Source: Pseudoxanthomonas sp. JBR18 (GTDB lineage: Bacteria; Pseudomonadota; Gammaproteobacteria; Xanthomonadales; Xanthomonadaceae). Taken from it: a stretch of DNA of 64,000 bases. The notes under the pieces were generated by a model, which did no database searches, was not told where the DNA came from, and worked only from the letters and a program-made list of their open reading frames with translations. Shown here piece after piece: positions 25,493 to 32,284 of the stretch. The translations under genes and the position numbers were made by a program. The stretch is taken from positions 3,417,001 to 3,481,000 of the forward strand of contig NZ_CP116339.1 of NCBI RefSeq assembly GCF_028198165.1. Reading direction: 5' to 3'. Every line of letters starts with the position of its first letter. The stretch's first letter is position 1.

Positions 25493-25981
25493 TCAGAGCG
25501 CCAGTGCGTACCAGCGATCGCAGCCGCCGTGCCCGGTGGCGCCCAGCGGCGCATCAAGCCGGGTGAAACCAGTCCTCTCGTACAGGCGCATCGCGCTCTC
25601 CATGCCGTCCAGGGTCTCGATGTAGCAGCGGCGAAAGCCGAAACCCCGGGCGGTCTCCAGGCAACGCGCCATCATCGCCCTCCCGGCACCCAGGCCACGC
25701 GCCTGCGACAGGAAGTACATCTTGCGCAGTTCGCAGGTGTCCGCGTCGCCGCCTTCCAGCGGGGCCACGCCGGCACCGCCCAGCACCTGTCCATCGACTT
25801 CGACCACGAAGTAGGCGCTGCGCGGCGCGGCATAGGCGCGGCTGAGCCAGTCCACCTCCGGGTCGTTGATGGCAAAGCCCGCGCCGCCGGCCCCGAACTC
25901 GGGCATCACTCGGCGGATGATGGCGGCCATGGCCGCGTCGTCGTCGGAGGTGATCGGGCGCAGGGTGAAGGCGGTGGACAT
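25493..25981 (-). CDS. GNAT-family N-acetyltransferase
   Basis: 162 residues. Starts FTLRPITSDDDAAMAAIIR, with core strand YFVVEVDGQVLGGAGVAPL and the acetyl-CoA loop SQARGLGAGRAMM, then YIETLDGMESAMRLYERTGF. The longer frame upstream lacks domain content, so the ATG at 25981 was chosen. Substrate unknown. Confidence 0.87.
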   Translation of the reverse strand: MSTAFTLRPITSDDDAAMAAIIRRVMPEFGAGGAGFAINDPEVDWLSRAYAAPRSAYFVVEVDGQVLGGAGVAPLEGGDADTCELRKMYFLSQARGLGAGRAMMARCLETARGFGFRRCYIETLDGMESAMRLYERTGFTRLDAPLGATGHGGCDRWYALAL

Positions 25982-26087
25982 GGTGGCGCGGGTCGAGGCG
26001 GGCGCGCATCGTACGCCAGCGGCGGTCCGCAGCGTCCTGTCCCATGACTTGCCCGACATACGATGCCAGCGAGGGGAGTGATACTAT

Positions 26088-26102
26088 TGAGAACTGTTTT
26101 CA
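26088..26102. promoter_or_regulatory. Candidate Fur box upstream of feoA
   Basis: The 15 bases TGAGAACTGTTTTCA match the 7-1-7 Fur consensus (TGATAAT-N-ATTATCA) at about 10 of 14 informative positions. The site lies in an AT-rich patch 16 bases before the feoA start, where a bound repressor would block transcription when iron is plentiful. Confidence 0.6.
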
Positions 26103-26117
26103 TTTGAGCCCGCTCGC

Positions 26118-26363
26118 GTGATGCTGTCCGAACTGCCAAGACGCACCCAGGCCATCGTCGAATCGGTCGAGGATCGGGGTCCCAACGATGGGATCGCCAG
26201 GCGCCTGCGGGAGCTGGGCTTCGTGGCCGGCGAGCAGGTCGAGGTGGTTGCCCAGGGTCCGATGGGTGGCGAGCCGATCCTGGTCCAGGTGGGCTTCACC
26301 CGATTCGCGTTGCGCCGGTCCGAGGCCGCCCGCGTGCGCCTGAGCGGGGAGCGTCCCGCGTGA
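26118..26363 (+). CDS. feoA: Ferrous iron transport protein A
   Basis: 81 residues, SH3-like FeoA domain with RRLRELGFVAGEQVEVVAQGP. Start may be GTG 26118 or the adjacent ATG 26121. It ends inside the feoB start (GTGA). FeoA is a cytosolic partner thought to modulate FeoB. It sits directly behind a Fur-box-like site. Confidence 0.93.
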   Translation: MMLSELPRRTQAIVESVEDRGPNDGIARRLRELGFVAGEQVEVVAQGPMGGEPILVQVGFTRFALRRSEAARVRLSGERPA

Positions 26364-28216
26364 ACGCTGTCGTCAAGCCGGCCCGCCTGGCGCTGGTGGG
26401 CAACCCCAATTGTGGCAAGACCGCGCTGTTCAACCTGCTGACCGGCAGCCGCCAGAAGGTGGCCAACTACGCCGGGGTGACGGTCGAACGCAAGGAGGGC
26501 CGGTTCACCGGTGCCGATGGCCGCAGCTACGTGCTGTTGGACCTGCCTGGGGCCTACAGCCTTAATGCGGCCAGCCTGGACGAGGCGATCACCCGCGACC
26601 TGTGTCGGGGCTTCCTGCCCGGCGAGCCGGCGCCCGATGCGCTGGTGTGCGTGGTCGATGCCACCAACCTGCGCCTGCATCTGCGCTTCGTGCTGGAGGT
26701 GCTGGGCCTGGGACGGCCGGTGGTCGTGGCGGTCAACATGGCCGATGCCGCGCGGCATCGCGGGATCGCCATCGACCTGGAGGTCCTGCAACGCGAACTC
26801 GGCGTGCCGGTGGTGGAGACCGTGGCGGTGCGCTCCAACGGCGCGCGCAGCCTGCTCGATCAGATCGACCGGATGGTCGACAACCCACAGCCGCCCCGCC
26901 ATGTGCCGCCCGAAGACGCGGACCTGCATGCCGAGGTCCGTCGATTGCTGGCGCTGGCGGTGACCATGCCCACCCGCACCGCGCGGGTGGATGATGTGCT
27001 GGACCGCTGGCTGCTGCACCCGGTCTTCGGCCTGGTGGCGCTGGCCGTGGTGATGTTCCTGATCTTCCAGGCGGTCTATGCCTGGGCCACGCCGGTCATG
27101 GATGCCATCGATGCCGGGACCGCCTGGCTGGGTGCCTCGGTCGGGGATGCCCTCCCTGCCGGGCCGCTCAACAGCCTGCTCACCGACGGCATCATCGCCG
27201 GCCTGGGCGGGGTGATCGTGTTCCTGCCGCAGATCCTGATCCTGTTCTTCTTCATCCTGGCGCTGGAGGAATCGGGCTACCTGCCGCGCGCGGCCTTCCT
27301 GCTGGACCGGCTGATGTCACGGGCCGGGCTGTCCGGGCGCTCGTTCATCCCGCTGCTGTCCTCCTTCGCCTGTGCGATCCCGGGGATCATGGCTACCCGA
27401 TCCATCCAGGACCCGCGCGATCGCCTGGCGACCATCCTGGTGGCACCGTTGATGACCTGTTCGGCGCGTCTGCCGGTCTACGCACTGCTGATCGGGGCCT
27501 TCATCCCGGCGCGGCCGGTGTGGGGCATCTTCAACCTTCAGGGGCTGGTGCTGTTCGGCCTGTATTTCGCGGCGATCGTCAGTGCACTGGTGGTCTCGTG
27601 GGTGATGAAGCGCTGGCGTCGCGACAAGAGCGAGCATGCGTTGCTGCTGGAGCTGCCGTCTTACCGCATTCCGCAGCTGCGCGACCTGGCCATCGGCCTG
27701 TACGAGCGCGCGATGATCTTCCTCAAGCGCGTCGGCGGCATCATCCTGGCGTTGACCGTGCTGCTGTGGTTCCTGCTGTCCTTCCCGGGCGCGCCGGCCG
27801 ACGCGACGCTGCCGGCCATCGATTACAGCCTGGCCGGACGCATCGGCCATGCCATGACCGCGATCTTCGCGCCACTGGGCTTCAACTGGCAGATCTGCAT
27901 CGCGCTGATCCCCGGCATGGCCGCGCGCGAGGTGGCCGTGTCCTCGCTGGCCACGGTGTACGCATTGTCCGGCGATGACGCGGTGACCTCCGAGGCGCTC
28001 AAGCCGCTGATCCATGGCGGCTGGTCGCTGGCCACCGCGCTGTCGCTGCTGGTCTGGTACATCTACGCGCCCATGTGCCTGTCCACCCTGGCCACGATCA
28101 AGCGCGAGACCAACTCCTGGAAGCGCATGGCGGTGTCGGCGGGCTATCTGTTCGGCCTGGCCTACCTGGCCTCGCTGGTGACCTACCAGGTGGCCGTGAT
28201 GCTGGGGGGCGGCTGA
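26360..28216 (+). CDS. feoB: Ferrous iron transporter B (GTPase-linked permease)
   Basis: 618 residues, GTG start. An N-terminal G domain has G1 GNPNCGKT (14-21), G3 DLPG (61-64) and G4 NMAD (125-128). A helical spacer and a membrane domain with two gating regions follow (SGRSFIPLLSSFACAIPGIM with a conserved Cys, and MTCSARLPVYALL). The length matches the shorter FeoB of Xanthomonadaceae. Fe2+ uptake across the inner membrane. Confidence 0.96.
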   Translation: MNAVVKPARLALVGNPNCGKTALFNLLTGSRQKVANYAGVTVERKEGRFTGADGRSYVLLDLPGAYSLNAASLDEAITRDLCRGFLPGEPAPDALVCVVDATNLRLHLRFVLEVLGLGRPVVVAVNMADAARHRGIAIDLEVLQRELGVPVVETVAVRSNGARSLLDQIDRMVDNPQPPRHVPPEDADLHAEVRRLLALAVTMPTRTARVDDVLDRWLLHPVFGLVALAVVMFLIFQAVYAWATPVMDAIDAGTAWLGASVGDALPAGPLNSLLTDGIIAGLGGVIVFLPQILILFFFILALEESGYLPRAAFLLDRLMSRAGLSGRSFIPLLSSFACAIPGIMATRSIQDPRDRLATILVAPLMTCSARLPVYALLIGAFIPARPVWGIFNLQGLVLFGLYFAAIVSALVVSWVMKRWRRDKSEHALLLELPSYRIPQLRDLAIGLYERAMIFLKRVGGIILALTVLLWFLLSFPGAPADATLPAIDYSLAGRIGHAMTAIFAPLGFNWQICIALIPGMAAREVAVSSLATVYALSGDDAVTSEALKPLIHGGWSLATALSLLVWYIYAPMCLSTLATIKRETNSWKRMAVSAGYLFGLAYLASLVTYQVAVMLGGG

Positions 28217-28464
28217 TGGACGCCGGCCTGCTGCTTCAATATCTGGTGATCACGCTGGCCGTGCTGGTCAGCGCCTGGGTCGTCGCGAAAAAGCAGTTCC
28301 CCAACGCCACGCGCCGCGCCCGCACCGCACTGGCCTTGCCGATGCTGCGCGAGGGTCGGCCGGCGTGGCTGCGCCGCCTGGGGCGCTCGCTCGCGCCGCC
28401 GGCAAGATCCGCCGCATCGGCCTGTGGCGGCTGTAGCAGCTGCGGGCCGGACGCGCGGAAGTAA
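28216..28464 (+). CDS. Small Cys-rich membrane protein of the feo operon (FeoC-position, DUF6587-like)
   Basis: 82 residues, ATG overlapping the feoB stop (TGATG). One transmembrane segment at about residues 5-24, a basic middle, and a C-terminal CGGCSSCG cluster able to bind metal or an Fe-S cluster. It occupies the place of feoC but shows no FeoC winged-helix sequence. Similar small proteins follow feoB in Xanthomonas relatives. A role in FeoB regulation or iron sensing is inferred. Confidence 0.7.
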   Translation: MDAGLLLQYLVITLAVLVSAWVVAKKQFPNATRRARTALALPMLREGRPAWLRRLGRSLAPPARSAASACGGCSSCGPDARK

Positions 28465-28487
28465 GCGCGACAGGCGCGTTCAACACC

Positions 28488-28507
28488 CCGCGGCTGGCGC
28501 GGTTTTT
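28488..28507 (+). terminator. Rho-independent terminator of feoAB operon
   Basis: Five-base GC stem CCGCG/CGCGG with loop GCTGG followed by TTTTT, 24 bases after the last feo gene. Confidence 0.6.
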
Positions 28508-28598
28508 GGCACCTGCAAGCCCCGACCTGCAGGCAATGAGAGAGAGAAGCGCACGCACGGCGAGTCGCCGCGCGTGTGGAAGACACCCTCCTGTGGCC

Positions 28599-28979
28599 TC
28601 AGGACAGCCTGCGCTTGCCGCGGGGGATGACGCCGCCGCTATGCGGGAACATCTCCACCGCGAGCGAGAAGGTGCGCTCATCGCCTGGCAGCAGGGCACC
28701 AACGCCGACCACGTGTCGTTCGACCTCGCGTCCACGCTCGTCGCGGATCACCACCACGGCGGTGTATTCGTAGGCAGGTGCGTCCTGCGGGTGATGCACC
28801 GTGCCCTCGACCTTCAACGGTACCTGCCGGCTGGCTTCGCGCTGGCTGACCGTTGCCGAGTCATCGAAGCGCAGGTGGTGCCGGCAGGACGGGCAGACCG
28901 CCGCCGTCTCCAGGATCATGGCCTTGCAGTGCGGGCAGGCGCGGGTGGCGCCCGCCATGCCGGGACGGGCCGTGCTCAC
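28599..28979 (-). CDS. Zinc-ribbon protein coupled to bactofilin
   Basis: About 126 residues from a GTG that overlaps the bactofilin stop (GTGA); an ATG at 28958 is possible. Residues 16-32 hold two CxxC knuckles (CPHC and CPSC), a zinc ribbon, followed by a beta-rich domain with EYTAVVVIRDERGREVE and LPGDERTFSLAVEMFP. I do not recognise a named family with a known role. Tight coupling to bactofilin suggests a function in the same envelope or cytoskeletal process. Confidence 0.65.
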   Translation of the reverse strand: MSTARPGMAGATRACPHCKAMILETAAVCPSCRHHLRFDDSATVSQREASRQVPLKVEGTVHHPQDAPAYEYTAVVVIRDERGREVERHVVGVGALLPGDERTFSLAVEMFPHSGGVIPRGKRRLS

Positions 28980-29488
28980 GCCGCGTCGGGATCCCGGTCC
29001 TTCTTCTTCGGCTCGCTGCCATCCCAGCCGAAGTCGGCCTGACCGCGCATGCGCGCGCCGGTGGCCACGGTCATGCTGCCGCACTTCACGTCGCCGGTCA
29101 GCGCGCCGGAAGCGAGCAGTTCGACCTGCTTGGCGGCCTCGATGTTGCCCTCGAGCTCACCAGCAATGACGACCTTGTTCGCCTTGACCCCGCCCGAGAG
29201 TCTGGCGCCCTGTTCGATGGTGAGGTCGCCCTGCACGTTGACGTCGCCCTTGAACGTGCCGGCGATGCGGACATGTCCGGTGCCTTCGATCTTGCCCTCG
29301 ATGGTCAGGTCCGAAGCGATCAGCGATTCCTTGACCTCGCGCGCGGCAGGGCGGGGAGCCGGGGTTGGCGTGCTGGCGACCGGCTCGGGCGTGAAGGGCG
29401 CCGGGTTGGGCGTCGTTGGCGGCGTGGCTTCGGGGAGCGGGCCGGGCGCATCCTTCTTGCCGGACAGTTGATCTTTCCACATGGACAT
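28976..29488 (-). CDS. Bactofilin (polymer-forming cytoskeletal protein)
   Basis: 170 residues: a short N-terminal MSMWKDQLSG segment, a Pro/Thr-rich linker (about 15-50), then a right-handed beta-helix of repeated strands (SDLTIEGKIEGTGHVRIAGT, GDVNVQGDLTIEQGARLSGG, LEGNIEAAKQVEL) and an acidic/basic tail. This is the DUF583/bactofilin layout. Bactofilins self-assemble without nucleotide and place cell-wall or polar proteins. ATG at 29488 gives the family-like start. Overlaps the downstream zinc-ribbon gene. Confidence 0.88.
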   Translation of the reverse strand: MSMWKDQLSGKKDAPGPLPEATPPTTPNPAPFTPEPVASTPTPAPRPAAREVKESLIASDLTIEGKIEGTGHVRIAGTFKGDVNVQGDLTIEQGARLSGGVKANKVVIAGELEGNIEAAKQVELLASGALTGDVKCGSMTVATGARMRGQADFGWDGSEPKKKDRDPDAA

Positions 29489-29762
29489 GTCGCACGATCT
29501 CCAGGTCGGGGGAATCAAGGGACTATCGCGGCAAAGCCCGCAGGCGCGTTGTGACTGGGCTCACCGATTGGCCGGTCTTTCCGCGGTACCGGCGTGCTCC
29601 GATCCTAGCGCCGGACGTGCCGGCCTGCATGTCGGTGCGCAACATCGGCACGAGTCGCGTTGTGTCGCGCTGACCCGATGTCCACGGATGCGCAAAAGAA
29701 AGGGCCCGCACAAGGCGGGCCCCAAGGCTGCGCGACGCGTCGGCCGCGTCAGCGCGATCGGC
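29489..29762. other. Intergenic region
   Basis: 274 bases between bactofilin and the first Ala-rich lipoprotein gene, holding the bactofilin promoter side and the terminator at 29693-29722. No gene seen. Confidence 0.4.
29693..29722 (-). terminator. Rho-independent terminator of the first Ala-rich lipoprotein gene
   Basis: Eight-base stem GGGCCCGC/GCGGGCCC (29702-29709 and 29715-29722). On the minus strand it is followed by a T-rich run (complement of AAAAGAAA). Confidence 0.75.
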
Positions 29763-30104
29763 TTACTTCTTCGAAGCGTCCTCGGCTTCCTTGGACACCT
29801 CGGCCGCCTTGTCGGCAGTGGCATCGGCACCTTCGGACACGGCCGCAGCGGCGTCGGCGGTGGCCGACTGCGCAGCGTTCTCGGTGGTCTCGGCGGCCTG
29901 GCTGGCGGCATCGGCCGCGTTGTCGGCAGCCGCAGCAGCCTTGTCAGCGGCGTTATCCGCAGCCGCGGCGGCGTGGTCGGCGGCGTGGGCAGCGTCCGAA
30001 GCGGCGCTGTCAGCGGTGGCCGCGGCGTTGTCCTGCGTCTTCTGCGAGCACGCGCCCAGAGCCAGGACAGCGGCGATCAGCGCGATATTGAGCTTGTTGT
30101 TCAT
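29763..30104 (-). CDS. Ala-rich small lipoprotein (copy 1)
   Basis: 113 residues. The lipobox LGAC directs lipidation at Cys24. The mature part is low-complexity with periodic AADxAAxA units and no aromatic residues, predicting long amphipathic helices. It has its own terminator and a paralogue 226 bases upstream (30330-30680). No known catalytic motif. A structural or stress-protective envelope role (compare Lpp-like or hydrophilin-like proteins) is a guess. Confidence 0.75.
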   Translation of the reverse strand: MNNKLNIALIAAVLALGACSQKTQDNAAATADSAASDAAHAADHAAAAADNAADKAAAAADNAADAASQAAETTENAAQSATADAAAAVSEGADATADKAAEVSKEAEDASKK

Positions 30105-30253
30105 AGCGTTCCCCTTCAACGGAATGGATGGATGGGTCGTACTTGCAACGTAACCGACCCAAACAGTGGGAGACCGGAGCCGCTGCAGCGGGCGGATTCT
30201 ACCGGCGTGGATGTCAATTGAAAGTCGCGTCGGACTTGCGCGGCATCGACTCT

Positions 30254-30290
30254 CATAAAAAAAGGCCGCCGGGTTTCCACGGCGGCCTTT
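30254..30290 (-). terminator. Rho-independent terminator of the second Ala-rich lipoprotein gene
   Basis: Perfect ten-base stem AAAGGCCGCC/GGCGGCCTTT; on the minus strand it is followed by a run of T. A second hairpin with nine-base arms (30298-30306, 30312-30320) sits just ahead. Confidence 0.85.
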
Positions 30291-30329
30291 CGCGTCGCGA
30301 CCGGAGAAATGCTCCGGTCGCTTGGCGGA

Positions 30330-30680
30330 TTACTTCTTGTCAGCGTCCGAGGCAGCCTGATCAGCCGTGTCAGCGGCGTCCTGGGCGGTGTCCTTGGCGT
30401 TTTCAGCGGTGTCGGCGGCGGCGTCGGCAGCCTTGTCCGTGGTCGCGGCGCTGGCGTCGGCAGCAGCGTCGGCAGCGGTGTCAGCGGCGGTCGCGGCGGT
30501 ATCGGCAGCGGCCTGAGCCGAGTCGGCAGTCGCGGTGGAAGCGGCGGTGTCGGCGGCAGCCTGGGCTTCGGTCGCGGCCTGCTTGGCGTCGGTGGCGTCG
30601 TCGGCAGCCTGTTCCGGCTTCGAGCAGGCCGCCAGGGCCAGGCCCATTGCCAGCGCGATCAGCGTCTTGTTGATGCTCAT
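30330..30680 (-). CDS. Ala-rich small lipoprotein (copy 2)
   Basis: 116 residues with lipobox LAAC (Cys at about residue 19), then a repetitive Ala/Asp/Thr-rich helical region (AADTAA, AADAAAD and similar units) ending DADKK. Same layout, composition and orientation as the downstream copy, including the C-terminal basic end, so the two arose by duplication. Separate terminators imply separate transcripts. Function unknown. Confidence 0.75.
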   Translation of the reverse strand: MSINKTLIALAMGLALAACSKPEQAADDATDAKQAATEAQAAADTAASTATADSAQAAADTAATAADTAADAAADASAATTDKAADAAADTAENAKDTAQDAADTADQAASDADKK

Positions 30681-30830
30681 TCGGTAAATCCTCGTCGATT
30701 AGTTTGGCAACGCGCTGTTGCGCGCCGGGCGACATCATGACAAGCCGGTTTCCACTGTCAAGCATTCGCTCGCGTACGGCTTAGATTCGTCAACTTTGCG
30801 TTAATAGCATGCGACGGCTGCGCGAACGCG

Positions 30831-32006
30831 TCAGGGCACCTCGATCGCAATGGCGGTCGCCTCGCCGCCGCCGATGCACAGCGTGGCGACGCCGCGGCGC
30901 TTGCCGGTGGTGCGCAGCGCGTGGATCAGGGTCACCACCAGGCGCGCGCCAGAGGCCCCGATGGGATGGCCCAGCGCACACGCACCGCCATGAATGTTGA
31001 CCTTGTCACGGGGGATGCCCAGCTCCTTGATCGGGACCATCGCCACCACGGCGAAGGCCTCGTTGATCTCGAACAGGTCCACGTCCTCGACGGCCCAGCC
31101 TGCTTTGTCCAGGACGCGGCGGATCGCACCCACGGGCGCGGTGGTGAACCACTCCGGCGCCTGCGAGTAGGTGGCATGGGCCACGATCTTCGCCAGCGGG
31201 GTCAGGCCGCGACGTGCGGCGTCCTCGGCGGTCAGCAGGATGGTGGCGGCCGCGCCGTCGGAGATACTCGACGAACTCGCGGCGGTCACCGTGCCATCCT
31301 TCTTGAAAGCCGGCTTGAGCGAAGGGATCTTGCCGACATCCGAGCGGCCGGGTTGCTCATCGCTCTCCACCACCACCTCGCCCTTGCGCGTGGTGAGCGT
31401 CACCGGCGCGATCTCATCGGCAAAGGCATTGCTGGCCTGCGCGGCTTTCGCGCGGGTGACCGACTCGATGGCGTAGGTGTCCTGATCCTGGCGGCTGAAG
31501 CCATACTTCTCTGCGGTCGCCTCGCCAAACACGCCCATGGCCTGCCCATCATAGGGATTGACCAGGCCGTCCCAGGCCATGTGGTCGACCGCCTTGAAAT
31601 CGCCGAAGCGGTTGCCGGTGCGCGAGTTGGGAATCATGTGCGGCGCGTTGGTCATCGACTCCATGCCACCGGCCACGATGACCTCGGCCGAGCCTGCTTT
31701 GATCAGGTCGTGTCCCAGCATGATCGCCTTCATCCCCGAGCCGCAGACCTTGTTGATCGTGGTGCAGCCGGTCGAGGTGGGAATGCCAGCGGCCAGGGAG
31801 GCCTGCCGTGCGGGAGCCTGGCCCAGGTTAGCCGGTAGCACACAGCCCATGATGACCTCACTGACCTCTTCGGCGGGAATGCCGGACTGCGCCAGCGCAG
31901 CCTGGATGGCCGTGGCACCGAGCTGGGGGGTGGGTACGCCGGTGAACTGGCCAAGGAACGAGCCGATGGCCGTGCGCTTGGCGGCGGCGATGACGATATC
32001 GCGCAT
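30831..32006 (-). CDS. Acetyl-CoA C-acetyltransferase (thiolase)
   Basis: 391 residues, biosynthetic thiolase length. The nucleophile is Cys88 in NKVCGSGM. His in GHPIGASG and a C-terminal CIGGGEA Cys complete the active site. It condenses or cleaves acetoacetyl-CoA or a longer 3-ketoacyl-CoA; AtoB, PhaA and BktB types cannot be separated here. No pha genes are adjacent. Confidence 0.93.
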   Translation of the reverse strand: MRDIVIAAAKRTAIGSFLGQFTGVPTPQLGATAIQAALAQSGIPAEEVSEVIMGCVLPANLGQAPARQASLAAGIPTSTGCTTINKVCGSGMKAIMLGHDLIKAGSAEVIVAGGMESMTNAPHMIPNSRTGNRFGDFKAVDHMAWDGLVNPYDGQAMGVFGEATAEKYGFSRQDQDTYAIESVTRAKAAQASNAFADEIAPVTLTTRKGEVVVESDEQPGRSDVGKIPSLKPAFKKDGTVTAASSSSISDGAAATILLTAEDAARRGLTPLAKIVAHATYSQAPEWFTTAPVGAIRRVLDKAGWAVEDVDLFEINEAFAVVAMVPIKELGIPRDKVNIHGGACALGHPIGASGARLVVTLIHALRTTGKRRGVATLCIGGGEATAIAIEVP

Positions 32007-32284
32007 GAAGAAGGGTCCGTGAATGCGAATGTGGCGGCATTATCCGGGGCGCTCGCAAAGCGGAGCAACACGACCATCGGAGGCGCCGGGCCTAATGCGT
32101 CGGCAAGAGCCGTTCTCGCGAATCCGGGCCGGAATCACCTGTCAAGAGCTGTGATTGACATGGCAGCCTGCGCCCGCGACTTGCCGCCTGCGTGGAACGC
32201 CGGCAGCGGCGATCGGCTTCCGATTGCGATAGATTGCATCCGGGTGGCGCAATGTGTTGCGCCGGGCAATTAAGAGGGGAAGAA
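32007..32284. other. Divergent intergenic region
   Basis: 278 bases between thiolase and autotransporter genes. A strong Shine-Dalgarno (AGAGGGGAAG) precedes the autotransporter ATG. No other supported element. Confidence 0.4.
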
